Shown here: in pieces, positions 37,066-49,200 of the stretch
How the letters are laid out: each line of letters opens with the position of its first letter
Position numbering within the stretch: the first letter of the stretch is position 1
Source: Cylicocyclus nassatus
Lineage: Eukaryota; Nematoda; Chromadorea; Rhabditida; Strongylidae
Length of the DNA stretch: 64,000 nucleotides
Direction: 5' to 3'
Assembly: GCA_958299035.1 (NCBI GenBank)
Contig: CATQJL010000223.1
Coordinates: forward strand, 52,496,302 to 52,560,301
Notes under the pieces: model-generated
What the model saw: the letters and a program-made list of their open reading frames with translations, nothing else
What the model was told of the DNA's origin: nothing
Databases searched by the model: none
Translations under genes and position numbers: made by a program

Positions 37066-39021
37066 TTAGTGAGAAACCATTGCTCGCATCAACGTGGCCG
37101 ACAGCTTCTCCAGTCGCTTCACGTCCTGCAGCTGATTCGTACTGAATTGAACGCAGACAACATCATCTGTCATCTTCATCGTCAGTTTGCCATCTCGATG
37201 ATTATACTTGGTTACAAACCTGAAAATACATCATAGAATTTTATTTGCACAAACAGCATCCTATAGGTAGAAGGTTCTTGATCACGCACATCCATTTGTG
37301 ACGTTTGAAGGCAGCGTTCAGGCAGATCTGGACCCATGGGGATTTCACGTGGAAAGTAATTTTGGGGCTAACTAAGACACTGCCCAAGCGGCAGCGCAGG
37401 TGAATCACTGACGGTTGAGATATGAGCCTTTAAAGTGGACCCCAGGATCGTTCGCATGGATCATGGCAGTTTCGCGCACGGACCCACGCTTTACGCCATG
37501 AATCGCCATGAAATATGATCGCGGGGTCCAGTTTCGAGAGGAATATCTCAGCCGTTAGAGCATTACCTGAGCTGCCGGTTGGGCAGTGGCTTGTCAGGGC
37601 CCGAAAATTACTATCCACGTGAGATCCCCATGTGTCCAGACTTGCCTGGACGCTGCCTTTAAGCACGAACTTTTAATGAGTGATAACTTCTGCACACCTC
37701 GATTCAGAACGGGTCTGGCGTATAAACAGTAACAAAGGTAATTTGATATAAAGAGCCAAAAAGTGTTCCCATATTCGGGAACGGAAGATTCAACTCAAAT
37801 TTTTTATTGAGTATTTTTGGACGGTACTAGAAAGGAAAGGAAAGGAACATAACAAGTCAATCATTTCATGCATGCACCATAAGATACGATTTTAAGTTGT
37901 TTTTGAAACAAATACTTTAAGTCACAAAGAATCACTATCCCTGTTTCAGACTCAAAACTGATACAAGACGTTTTAGGAGCCCATAAGGTAGCCATCACAT
38001 GGAAGGACCACCTCATCGGCGGGCCAAACAGGCAATTTCGGAATACTGAGCCTCAAAGTCCAATCTCAGCAGCTTCAAAGCTTGAAGAAAAGTAAAAGTG
38101 GAGTCAAAAATCGCCTGTGGAGTGCTCTGAAACTATAGGGCATTCGAAAACATGACGATGGCGCGACCGCGCGCGACGACGCACTTCCGACAACCGCTTT
38201 TTTGGTTTTCAGCTGTAATTAAATGTTTTCCTGCTTACTTATATAATGGTTAGGCACTGGAAGTGACTGAGCTGAGGGGTGATTCCTTTTTGTTTCAGCG
38301 CAAAGACCGCAATCAAAACCGTCGTCACGATTTTGAAAACGACTTATACCTTGTATTGATGCTGCATTACATTGATCTAGCGCGACAGATGCCTTATAAA
38401 GAAATCTTCTTCAGCAGACAACTTACAGTGCAAGCGGCTGCATGTAGAGAATACGGACTAGTCCACACATGTAAAGGAATTCTGCAAGCTTTAGCCAGCT
38501 ACAAAACACGCATATCTTCGCAGTGCATTATCAGCACGCAAACATGGTGTTGCATCAACTGTTTCATCTCGGCCATAAAAAAATGATATTTAGCACTTGC
38601 ATTAGTGTGCTCAGTTACGAAAAAGAGTCGATAAATTTTCGACGATATACAATGCATCTGAACACAAAACTCGTAACTCGTGCATTACTATGATAGCTTC
38701 AGCGGCTTACTGACATACAATTTAATGTCCAAGTGCCTGAAGGTTACGCCTTTTCCACATATAACCAAGCACTGACTGACGGTAAATACTAGATTCCAGA
38801 AGCAATCAGCAAAAAACTCGTTTGAAAAGAAATATAATAAGGAAATGATCACATAAAAGAAACATGCAACAGAAAACAGACCAAAGAAAGCGCCCAACAA
38901 TGGCAATAAGAATAAATGGTAAAAGAATGAGGCAGAACACTCACCTGCACTTCTCTGAATTTACTGAATGTAGCTTCTCGACGGCCTTGGCGAACTCATC
39001 CCAGTTTGTGAAATATGTCAT
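37066..39021 (-). CDS. srp-9: Signal recognition particle 9 kDa protein
   Basis: Two exons, 39021-38945 and 37219-37066, give 76 residues. Exon 1 encodes MTYFTNWDEFAKAVEKLH, and exon 2 encodes FVTKYNHRDGKLTMKMTDDV, then STNQLQDVKRLEKLSATLMR and a short end at TAA. This matches SRP9 along its whole length (the human protein has FSRAAEKLYL, then RHSDGNLCVKVTDD, then DVKKIEKFHSQLM). SRP9 pairs with SRP14 to bind the Alu domain of SRP RNA and slow elongation during co-translational targeting to the ER. The intron is 1.7 kb, phase 2, and contains the TTAA element at 37319. An open frame at 38263-38586 inside the intron is not recognised. The gene is divergent from klp-19, with 220 bp between the start codons. 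The symbol follows the family name. Confidence 0.93.
37319..37658. mobile_element. Diverged solo copy of the palindromic TTAA MITE, in the SRP9 intron
   Basis: The termini AGGCAGCGTTCAGGCAGATC and CGCTGCCT match the four satellite-embedded copies. It is flanked by TTGA on the left and TTAA on the right, one mutation from a TTAA duplication. Inside it differs from the array copies by many substitutions and is 340 bp long. It shows that the element is a dispersed family and not part of the satellite. Confidence 0.85.
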
Positions 39022-39241
39022 CTTTGATTATGGATAGACACTTTATGCAACGAAATGAGCGAGCGTTGCGTTGGAAGAAGCACTTCGCTCAGAAACGAAT
39101 TCCTGACCCAATCAAACAAAATTTCCACCAAGGACCACGGCCTCGGCAAAGCCGCCAATGCAAAGAGTTTTGAACAGCAACTTCGGAAACTGTGGCAATT
39201 TCTTCCTTGCAGCGCCTTTCTCCTAAATCTTCGAAGCTGGA
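39022..39241. promoter_or_regulatory. Divergent SRP9 / klp-19 intergenic region
   Basis: Only 220 bp separate the two start codons, so the promoters of both genes must overlap here unless klp-19 has an unseen upstream exon. No TATA box or trans-splice acceptor is obvious. Confidence 0.5.
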
Positions 39242-42200
39242 ATGTCAGGAGATATTCCAGTAAAGGTCTTCATAAGGTCGAGGCCATTCAGCGAGCGGGA
39301 GAAGCTAGAGAATGCGCGAGAATGTCTGCAGTTTTTTGTCGAGTCCAACCAGGTTGGTTTGCTTTTGTAGACGATATCTTGTTTCCCTGCCGATTTTGTT
39401 CATTTCAGCTTTCTTGCAATGGGAAGATGTTTGCTTTTGATGGGGTGTTGGATCCTTCTACACCACAAGACACGGTGTACGACGTGACAGCTTCTTCTCT
39501 TCTAGAGCAATTTTTGAAAGGTTGGTGGTCAAACGCGCGATCAAAAATTCAGAAATTTGATTATCGCTTTCTATTTGTGAGATGCACTTTTCCAATTTTG
39601 ACTTCCTCGGTTTGCTTTGACTCAAATGATTTTAGGTTTCAACTGTACGGTGCTTGCTTATGGACAAACGGGAAGCGGCAAAACGTATACAATGGGAACC
39701 GAGGAAACTACGAATAGCATGACGAGTGATACTAGGGGAATAATTCCACGACTGGTGGATGCGCTGTTCCGACAGATTTGCGAATGCGATTCAAATATCA
39801 AATTTCAAGTGAGTTTCTGCTTCATCTATGATTAGTTTCGGGCAGCATATCATGCAATAAATACGTAATATGTAAACGCACCATATAAAGTGCATCCATC
39901 ATTTTCGAATTATGGGTTGGCTGAAATCCAAGTTCTTTGTGCTCAGTTGCAAAATTTTGAAAATTCAAATGGAAATTATTTGACCAACATTCTTTTTGTA
40001 GGCTTTCAAGCATCCACGGATATCAGATGTCTGTATCTCAAATTGTCCATCTTTCCAAGTAGTCACATTTTTGACTCTGTAATTTTTCTTTTTATGGTAG
40101 TGTAGATGCACCGCGAATGTTTAGGTCGTTGTGTACATATACTAGTCGGAAAAGTATACACGTGCAGGTTCCATTATACCCATGCAAATTCAATTCATTT
40201 TTATTCGCGATCTAACCTTTTGCTCATTCAGTGATGTCAGTGTATCACATTCCTATGAACCATCTCGTCATCTAAGAATTTGTCTCTACTGTTAGTTCTT
40301 CTTTTTGACGGAACAAACATTGGGATCATAGATTTGTCTGCGACAATTCGTCGCAATCGTTAATCGTAAATTCTTTGTCAGTCCTATATTTGGGTCCAAC
40401 TCTACTGGAAAGGACTGTGCTTGCCATAAATTATTTTGTTTCATCAAAAATGATGTAATCATCAACCTAACGTTTTGACAGGTATTTGTCTCGATGCTGG
40501 AGATTTATGACGAGAAAGTTCACGATCTGCTGTGCCCATCGAAAGAGCCTCTGCAAGTGCGAGAGCAAAATGGAATGGTCTTTGTAAGTCTCAGCTCTGA
40601 CTTCTTCAATACCATGTGCTGCAGTTGCTAATTCCGTAATCATAAATGTTCAGGTGCAAGGACTGTCCAAAAGCAGAGTGGGTAACCTAGTCGAAACGAT
40701 GGCCCAGCTCGAGAAAGGAGGGGTTTTGCGGAGTAAAGGTGGTACAGCAATGAACGCCCAAAGCAGCAGATCTCATGCGATCTTCACCATAACTCTGGAA
40801 AAGTCGGACATTAGCGATGAGTAAGTAACATGATGTTTACGACCATCCTATTTTATCATTACTTTGAGGCAAAGCTGTTTCACAGCAAAGCTGCACTTGG
40901 TTGATCTCGCAGGATCAGAGAGACTGAAGAAAACCCAAGCTGAAGGCACTCGAATGATGGAGGGTATACGTATCAATGAAGGTCAGCGATAATTTATTAA
41001 ATTAGTTCTATAAGCCATTGTTTAGTTGATGATGTGCTTTTGTTATGTTCCAGGATATGTGCAATCCAGTGGCGGTCCGAGGAGGGGGAGCGGAGGAGGG
41101 GAAGGGGCTTTCGAGAACGGGTCGCGATTTGAAAGTTACTTATAAGGGTAATAACAAGTGACTTGTTTGCACTTTCAAATAATTGTCAAAAATTCAAATT
41201 AGCCCTCTAAAATTTTCTTCGGGGCGTGGGGGTCACGGGCCCACAAAAATTTGAGCACCATCCCAAAAAAATTTTCGGAGTGCGTGCTAACGCCACGTAC
41301 CTTCATTCAGAAAATTTTTTTGTCGCCCCCTCCCTCTCCACAGTCCGAAATCCTCTAACCGCCACTGGTGCAATCCTCAGCCGATTTGGTGTTATACCAA
41401 CTTTCTGAACTGAGGCACATTGACTGCGGACACTTTTTTTTTATGCAGAGGTAGAATTATGCAAAATTGTCGAGCTCAGGTCTTCTGGCGCTCGGGAACG
41501 TTATTTCCGCTTTGTCAGAACCAGGAGGGAATCGGCATATACCTTACAGGGACTCGAAAATAACTAGATTATTGCAAGGTAAGCTTAAATAGAATTATAT
41601 GGAAAGTTGATCGCTTTGATTACTTTTACTGCAGATTCACTCGGCGGTAATTCTTACACACTTATGATTGCCTGTGTCTCACCGGCTGACTCAAATGCAG
41701 AGGAAACATTGAGCACACTCAGGTTAGCGAATGTTTGGTGCGCCAAATTTGCGTTATTGACTGGAGTTTTCAACTAGAGTAACTCAATCTACAAGAAAGC
41801 CAAATTGTCAAAAAAGTAGCTGCACCTGCCGTTTATGTGTGGTTGCGGACTTTTGCGCGAATGTGCATTTCCGTTGAAGTTCAAAGATACCACAATTTTT
41901 GTTTAAAGATGAATCTTTTATTTTAATTGAGTCTTAATGTAGATTTTTATAATGCACATCGTTATGGTAGCAACTATAGTACCATAACCATTGTAATGCA
42001 GGAAGTAAGAATTTTGATCGCACGTTAGGATCACTTTGTTGTCATGCTAGATTTCGACGACGTATCTTTCAGATATGCTGATCGTGCAAAGAAAATCAAA
42101 AATAAGCCCATTGTCAATGTCGATCCTGTTCAGCAAAGGATGCAGGAGCTCAAAGAGAAGGTACGTATTTTCACTATTACAGAATTTGAAGGAGACCTGA

Positions 42201-45200
42201 ATAGTAGGCTTTGTTTCGTTTTTTTTTTCACGTCTTACCATCTGAATGCAAATAGTTGGTTCCGCATGCAAATAGTCCGTTCCAGGTAGCTTCTCTAGAA
42301 AGAGAGCTGGCAGAAGTCCGCATGGGGATTGCACCTTGTTCCGGGGATGGCAGTTTGAGGTATTAAAGTCAAAATGAAGAAGATCTCCATTGAGAATTCT
42401 TCTTTTTAGTTCGATTGAAGTTGCTGAGTTGAGGTCTGCACTAGCAGAAAAAGAACGTCAATTGAACGAAGCTCATGGAAAAACCGCTGAGGCTATCTGT
42501 CAGAAGGTATAGCTTGCAAAGTTGCGCTTGAGTTAAAGTTGTCTGCATTCTCAGGTCAGTCTCCTCAATCAGCTCCAACATGTTGAGTCACAGAAGGAAC
42601 GATTCAAAACCGTCGTGAACCAAACAATCGAAATGATAAGGTAAGTTATGCCACTTAGATGGATGTTTACTTGTGCATTACTCTCTCTTTTCAAGGAACA
42701 GTGGAGAAGTGGAACAACATGACCTCGTCCAGCAAATATCAGAGATTCTTACCGAACAAGTTTTGGATGAAGAGGTAACCGAATACCGTTGTAATCTGTT
42801 CGGAAATCTCACGTATTTTTTTAGGAGAAAGACCCATCAATAGCAAAGATCCACCATGCAGACACTGATGAAGAAGGCGCTATGGACGAAACATTCAGCA
42901 TAAAGTTGGTACAGTACATCAAACTTAGATATTTCGAAACTTTGGATTACGCAAATTATTTTCAATATCAATTTATAGATTTGTTGACCAGCAAGCTTCT
43001 TTGAACAAGGAGTTAGAAGAAGTAATGCGCCAAATAACAGATAAGGAAGACATCTTGAGAAAAGCTGTGGAAAATCAAAAGAACGTTGACGAGCTCTTGA
43101 AAAGACATGAGGTCTGTTTAAGAGGTGCGTGGTCCTGTGCCAATTTTATAACTTCAATTTCAGCAAGAAATGGGCGAGTTACAAAAACGCATAGATGCAC
43201 TTTTAGCTGAAAAATTGAAGTTAGAAGCAGACCTCAAGAAGTTCTCTGTAAACAATAGGTATCGTAAATATCGGTTTTAATGAGGAAGTAGATAGTTACA
43301 TCGGAGTCTAAGGTTGGCGGAAGAAAGAAGGAAAAAATTGCAAGAAATGGAGAAACAATTGGCACTGTTCCGCAAGCAGATGAATGACATGAAGCGATTG
43401 GAGAAGCAGAGGCAACAAAGTGAGGAGATGCAGAAACGAATGCAAGCGGAAATCGCGGAATTAAAAAAGGTATCTCATTTTTTTAATCTATTCTTTTGCA
43501 TATCATTTGCTTCAGGCCAAAGTCCGGATGGTCAAGCAACAAAAAGAAGAGGCTGAGAAATACCGCCAGTGGAAGATAAAACATGACAGAGAGCTTCATC
43601 AGTTGAAACAGAAGGTATTCTTTCAATTCCATGCATATAAACTCTCAGATTCGTCCTGCAGGAACGTAAGAGAGACATAGAAGCTGCACGGGAAAAGCGT
43701 GTGCATGATCAGCAGATGATGGTCTATAAGCAAAAATTGGAAGATGCCAGCCGAGTGAACAAGCGGCTGCAAGCTCAAATGGAGAAAGCTGCCGCATTTT
43801 CTCGCGAGAAACCAGAAAGTGAAAAGGCGTTGAAGAACGCGAAAGTAGGCCTTATTTGAACACTTTACATGATTCTTATATTTTTTTCGTCACTTTTCTT
43901 CACTATAATCACTTTTTTCAGCACTTCATTGAAGCTGAACTTGCTCTCATCGGTAGCTCTTACGAGGCGGAGCTGATGTGTCAATCGTTGAAAGATCAAA
44001 GACGTCAGCTTGGTAAGAAGAGGGCTCGTCTGCAACGTGAAAAAGATGCCTATAAAACGGAACCGTTACCTAAGGTGAGCGTTGTGTTTATGTAGTCCCT
44101 GTTAGCCCTCTTTATTTTCAGCGGCGTTCTACTGAACAAGGGGAAGCTTACCCTCCAGAAGTGGAAGAAGCCTTGAGAAAGATTGATGAAGAACTCAAAA
44201 ATATCGATCAGCAGCAGTTGCTTTGGTCGGTTCAGTTCAGATATGATTATATCTTATCTCAACTAGAAGCGGTTTCAGCAGCCATGAACTGGACAAACTC
44301 CAGCATGGATGTACCGCCATCGACATCGAGAGTAGAGGCGAAACTAGATGGAAAGATTTGTACACCGTTGTTGCTGCTCGCCTTTACTTGAAAGTCTTAT
44401 TTGATCAGGTGAGGAGTTTCAGTTCTGGGTTGTCCTGTCAACAGTGAATTCCCTATGATTCAGGCCGCACATGAGCGAAGAACAGTGATCGACAACGAAA
44501 AGGAGATCAAACATTTGCAGAAAAGAATGAAAGAATTTGAAGCTGCTATGCGTGATATGAAGGTAAAATCTGAATCAGTGTAATCATCTCAACTTCCGAA
44601 TGATCATATTTCACTTGATAACTATGTCCGATAAATTACAGTTCGTTCGCACTCTTCTTCTCTCCTCTTTTGAAATTTTTACTTCAGAAGAAACATGACG
44701 ACCAGCTCAATGAAGTTAAAGAAAAGAATAGAAGCTTAGCGGCGGAGTACGATAAACAGAAGACCGAAGCTGAGATGCATGTAAGTCCTTCTCTGATAGA
44801 TCAAGTCTCTACTCAAATACCTTTTTCTTTTTGATTTTGTGAGTTTCTCTACCTTTTTTTCTGATTTGGAAACTCTGTGAGTACAAAAAAAAACCCCGCT
44901 TTGCGGTTGCGGATATTGTGCGCAAATCACAGCTCTCGTTGGTAGTGTAAAGGCATTCAATATATTTTATATTTGAGTTCCTCAACTTGATGGCAAGGAT
45001 GAACGCCTGCGAAATGGTGGATCATGAAACAGTGGAAGAGTTCAAGCGATTGTGCGAGAATTTTGAGCATGCTAGTCGTATTCGAAATCAAGTCGCCAAG
45101 AAAGAGGTTAGTCTAATGTATAACGATGTATGATTGTTTCTCATTTTGAGTCATTTCAGTCGACATCTTCGTCATCTTCTGCGAAACCGAAACGTCTAAG

Positions 45201-45947
45201 CCGATCGCGATCTTCATCGTGCATCAGCCCATCAGTAGTTATAACAACTGAACAAGAAAAACGCACCCGTGCGAATCGCGCACGAATTCACCGATTCGGA
45301 AATGTTAGTTCTAATTTTCAATAACTCGAATTGTCATCGCACTCGTAATGTTCTTTAGGTGAAGAATCCGATCGATGTGATCGATACTGAGGACTCGGAA
45401 GAGGAAGAAAGTGTTGCCGATACCTCGTATCATCCTAATTTCGAACATCATGCACATCATGGTGAAAAGAGAAAGACAAGGCTTAGCGTGGTGTATGTTG
45501 CCTTCTTCTTGTCAAAACTTTCAGCACAATACATGACGCTTTTTAGCACCGATCTATCTCCTATCCCTGATCTCACTATTCAACACGACAGCACCGGGGA
45601 GAGCACGATGTCTCCACGAAGTCGAAGACAGTCCAGGCTTCTACATCACCCTCCTGCTCCCATTTTCCCGGAAGAAAAAGAGGTTTTTGTGCTTGAAATG
45701 TGGTACATTGATCAGTATACATGCAAAAATTTTTTAGAACATATGTAACGAAACGTTTCTAGTGGATTCGGGTACTTCGAGCACCACAGGTCATCCGGAT
45801 GCAGGGGACTGTGCTGTGAGTTTCTTTGCTGACTTTCATTCTTCTGTAATGTATATATCTTAGCCTGATGATCCAAACCCGCTAAGAAATGCCACACTCG
45901 TGTCTGGACTTGTTCCTGATCTGGATCCCGATCTTGGCCCATTGTAG
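39242..45947 (+). CDS. klp-19: Kinesin-4 family chromokinesin, KIF4/KLP-19 type
   Basis: 29 exons: 39242-39352, 39409-39520, 39636-39808, 40482-40583, 40654-40820, 40869-40981, 41480-41578, 41635-41722, 42073-42160, 42286-42359, 42410-42506, 42555-42640, 42696-42774, 42825-42904, 42979-43111, 43164-43258, 43313-43469, 43516-43614, 43662-43844, 43922-44074, 44122-44408, 44464-44562, 44688-44780, 44978-45106, 45160-45303, 45359-45492, 45547-45682, 45738-45815, 45864-45947, about 1146 residues. The motor begins [16 protein letters not shown] and carries the P-loop GQTGSGKT (83-90), switch [10 protein letters not shown] (200-208), switch II DLAGSE (234-239) and the neck [16 protein letters not shown] (322 on), all KIF4-like. 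Coiled coil fills the middle; the tail is Ser/Arg-rich, then acidic. KIF4-type motors bind chromosomes and drive polar ejection and spindle midzone length control. Exon 21 changes frame between about 44254 and 44390, which needs either a 32-nt intron (44272-44303) or one missing base. Confidence 0.94.
41067..41367 (+). mobile_element. hAT-type MITE in klp-19 intron 6
   Basis: An 8-bp direct repeat, GTGCAATC, sits at 41059-41066 and 41368-41375. Just inside are CAGTGGCGGT and its complement ACCGCCACTG, the classic hAT terminus, followed by G-rich/C-rich inverted arms. It is 301 bp with no coding capacity. The intron splices cleanly around it. Confidence 0.9.
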
Positions 45948-46217
45948 AGAGCTCATATACTGGTCGCTGCCTACTTACGTCATTTCTCAAACCTGTTTTG
46001 GCCCCCTGTAGATTTTATAATTCCAAACTTATATCGCTAATTTTACCAGAATTATCAGTACGGTTCTGCACTTGTAAATATATTAACTGCTTTACGACAT
46101 AAAACTTTAACCAGATGGTCATGTGCTTTACTTACCAGTGCCTCCATTGCACATGTATTGCTTGGAGTCTTATACGTTATTACGCTTAACAACATCTTTG
46201 AAGGGGTTTAACACCTA
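45948..46217. promoter_or_regulatory. Short klp-19 / polq-1 intercistronic region
   Basis: 270 bp separate the klp-19 stop from the polq-1 ATG on the same strand. The polq-1 ATG is preceded by TCTTTGAAG 17-25 nt upstream, a possible but weak trans-splice acceptor. I see no canonical AATAAA after klp-19. Confidence 0.4.
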
Positions 46218-49200
46218 ATGAGCGATAAGGGACGTGCTTTTCCAGAATGGGCACCTCCTGAAATCGTTTCAGCATACTCGGAAAAAGTGGGTATATGAAC
46301 GTTCGGTGTTACAGTAGTGCTTCTGTTGACTTCACATCGCTTCAGAATATCACATCCTTGTTTGACTGGCAAGCAGAGGTACTAGACTTTGCGGAAACGA
46401 ATGATGACAATATCGTGTTTTGCGCTCCAACAAGTGCGGGGAAAAGCATTGTTGCAGAACTGATAGGTAACCACTGTATTTCATTTTCATTTTGAGAATG
46501 ACGTATTGACTGTAGCTCTGCGAGCGGCTTTGTCGGGCAAGAGAGTATTGTTTCTACTGCCTTACATCTCGGTGGCAAAGGAAAAGTTGCGGTTTCTACA
46601 GGTTCGAAGTTCTTCGTAAATTTTTTCTTTGACAGTAGCGAATGAGATTTGACAATGTTTCTTGACATCTTCATATGGGAAACTATCGAAAGCAAAATTG
46701 CAGCGTGCATGGCGTCGCATGGATGTACAAGTGGCAGCATTTGTTGGCGCTCAGTCTGCTCCATCTAGAGAATGGACGGCTGCTGTATGCACTACAGAAA
46801 AAGCAAACAGTCTTTTGAACCATGCTATGCTCGATGGATTGATGGATGAAATTGGTAGCTACATATATGGTCTGTTAAAAACAATTCGTATTCTTTAAGG
46901 CCTCATTGTCATCGATGAGCTTCACATGATTTTTGACCCATCTCGCGGTGTGATTCTGGAGTCACTTTGTGCTAAGATCAATCTGTGGAACACACGGTAA
47001 TTTCACACTCCAAACCACTGTTCTAGTTTATTTCAGTTCCTAGTTTACCGAGTTTATCTTCCCTAACATTAATGACCTTTTTGGCATGTGGCCCATTTCT
47101 ATGATAACATCATTTTGATGGGCATCAGTCACAAAATTACAAATTTTGAAACATTGAAAGATCATTTCGGTGTAAGGGTATCTTGAAGTACTCAATACAT
47201 AGGCATTCTTGCAAATTGTCAATAGAATTTTTCAATTTTGATGTAACTGTTAAGAAGTATAGAATTTGAAGAGAAAGAATATCATCTTATTCAGTATGCT
47301 TAGAGCGTATTGATTGAGTTGAAATGAAAGAACCATATAGTAATGTGTGAGTTTTTTGTAATTTTGTTGGTGAACCGCATAATATCATTTAGTTTTTGCA
47401 AGTAAAATGTTGTATTGTTTATATAGTAATATCTTTTTAGTAATCGAGATAGAAGAATCCGCATGATAGGCATGAGTGCAACGCTGGAAAATTTGAACGC
47501 TGTTGGTGAATGGTTAAAGGCGAAGGTATGGTTTTCATTAGGCGTTAAGCTGTTTTCAGCTCCTGAGATGCGCAATGAATTGAGGCTTTCTTGCGTCTGA
47601 TATGAAGAAGAAAATTGCTGAACTTAGGCTTTGTGACTAAGTGTCCAGGATATATTCTAGGTGTTCGAAACTCATTTTCGTCCCGTTGATCTGAATGAGC
47701 GGATCTGTTGCGATGGTCATATTAGTGAGCTTAGTAGTGGCAATGTTATCAGAGATGTTCCTAACCGCTTTCGAGTGTCAGAGGATCCGGAATGTGTTCT
47801 CGGGTAATTTATCTCGGGCAGCTTTCATTTATTTACATAAATAATTACAGCCTAGCAGCTGAAGGAATATATTTGAAGAAACTTGTACTCGTCTTCAGTT
47901 CTTCCAAAGCCGATGTGGAAAAGGTTTGGTCTCTTCTTTTTTTTTTGCTATGTGAAAATAACCAAAAGCTCAATGAAAATCTATAATGTCTGGTTTTTTA
48001 GATCTCAAATCTTTTCAAATCTAGATCTTTTTTAGATTATTTTGAAAAAATCAGCGAATAAATTATTTTGACAGTCTATCGCTTAAAGAAGCGCAGCAAT
48101 TGCTCTTCGCTATTGTTTTATTTTATTAGTAAGGACAATGATTTTAGATTTTGATTATTGATAATATATCTGATTAGTCTATTTAAGAAAAGTAGTCTGC
48201 TGCTGGCTCTCAGTTAACGTTTCAGATAGCTCTTGACTTGGCAAAAATACTGGATGGAATCTACCGATCTAATCATGTTATTGCTGGTCGTGTAAATCGT
48301 GCTGGACTTCAAGCTGTTCAAGCAGATATCCAGCGATCTGCGGGCACACTAGATCCTATACTAGCGCAAACTCTTCCAAGAGGTGTAGCTTTCCACCATG
48401 CAGGTGCGTAACTACTTTGTGCTTGTCTGTATCTACATTTGATTCTTGTTTTTAGGTCTAACATCTGAGGAGAGAGAATGTATAGAAGAGGGTTTCCGAA
48501 GCGGTGTGATTATGGTGCTTGTGGCCACCAGCACTCTTTCCTCAGGTCCATATTCTCGTTTTTTTTTTTTTTTTTGATACAAATAACTCAATATGCAACT
48601 GACTCATATTTTGCAGGCGTGAATTTACCCGCTGGTAGGGTGGTTATCAAGGCGCAAATTCGTGGTCCTGCTGCCATCAGCGCTACTACTTACAAGCAGA
48701 TGAGCGGACGTGCTGGACGATTGGGACAGGTTGAAATAGGTAGGTCTTTGAACCAAATATCAGTACCATACCTTTCAGACACTTTTCGCCTCCCTTTCCT
48801 TCTTACTTACAACAAAACCTAGTTTTCTTATGGTTAAGTCTGAACTGCACTCCTTCATAATTCCACACGACTTCTTCTCGAAGTACTGGTCTTTTTTTTT
48901 GGCCTTTACGGCTTTTGAAAGCAGCATCTACTCTTTTTCAGAAGTGTAATCAAAATCTGCAAAAATACCTATTCATCTTGGTAACACGTTCAACCAGATC
49001 CATTTTGTGCGCGTTTTGTAATCCCTACTTCTTCAGCGGTGTAACCTCAGTGAACATACCAAGAACATTCTCCTACGTAGCTGATGACATACTAATGACA
49101 GCGGCTTTTCTAGTCAAAACCTCGGTCAGTAGCCGGCTTCGTTTGCCCGCTCAATTAGGATGCGTTTTTGCCTTCTTGACACCCTCATCGCGACACTTGA

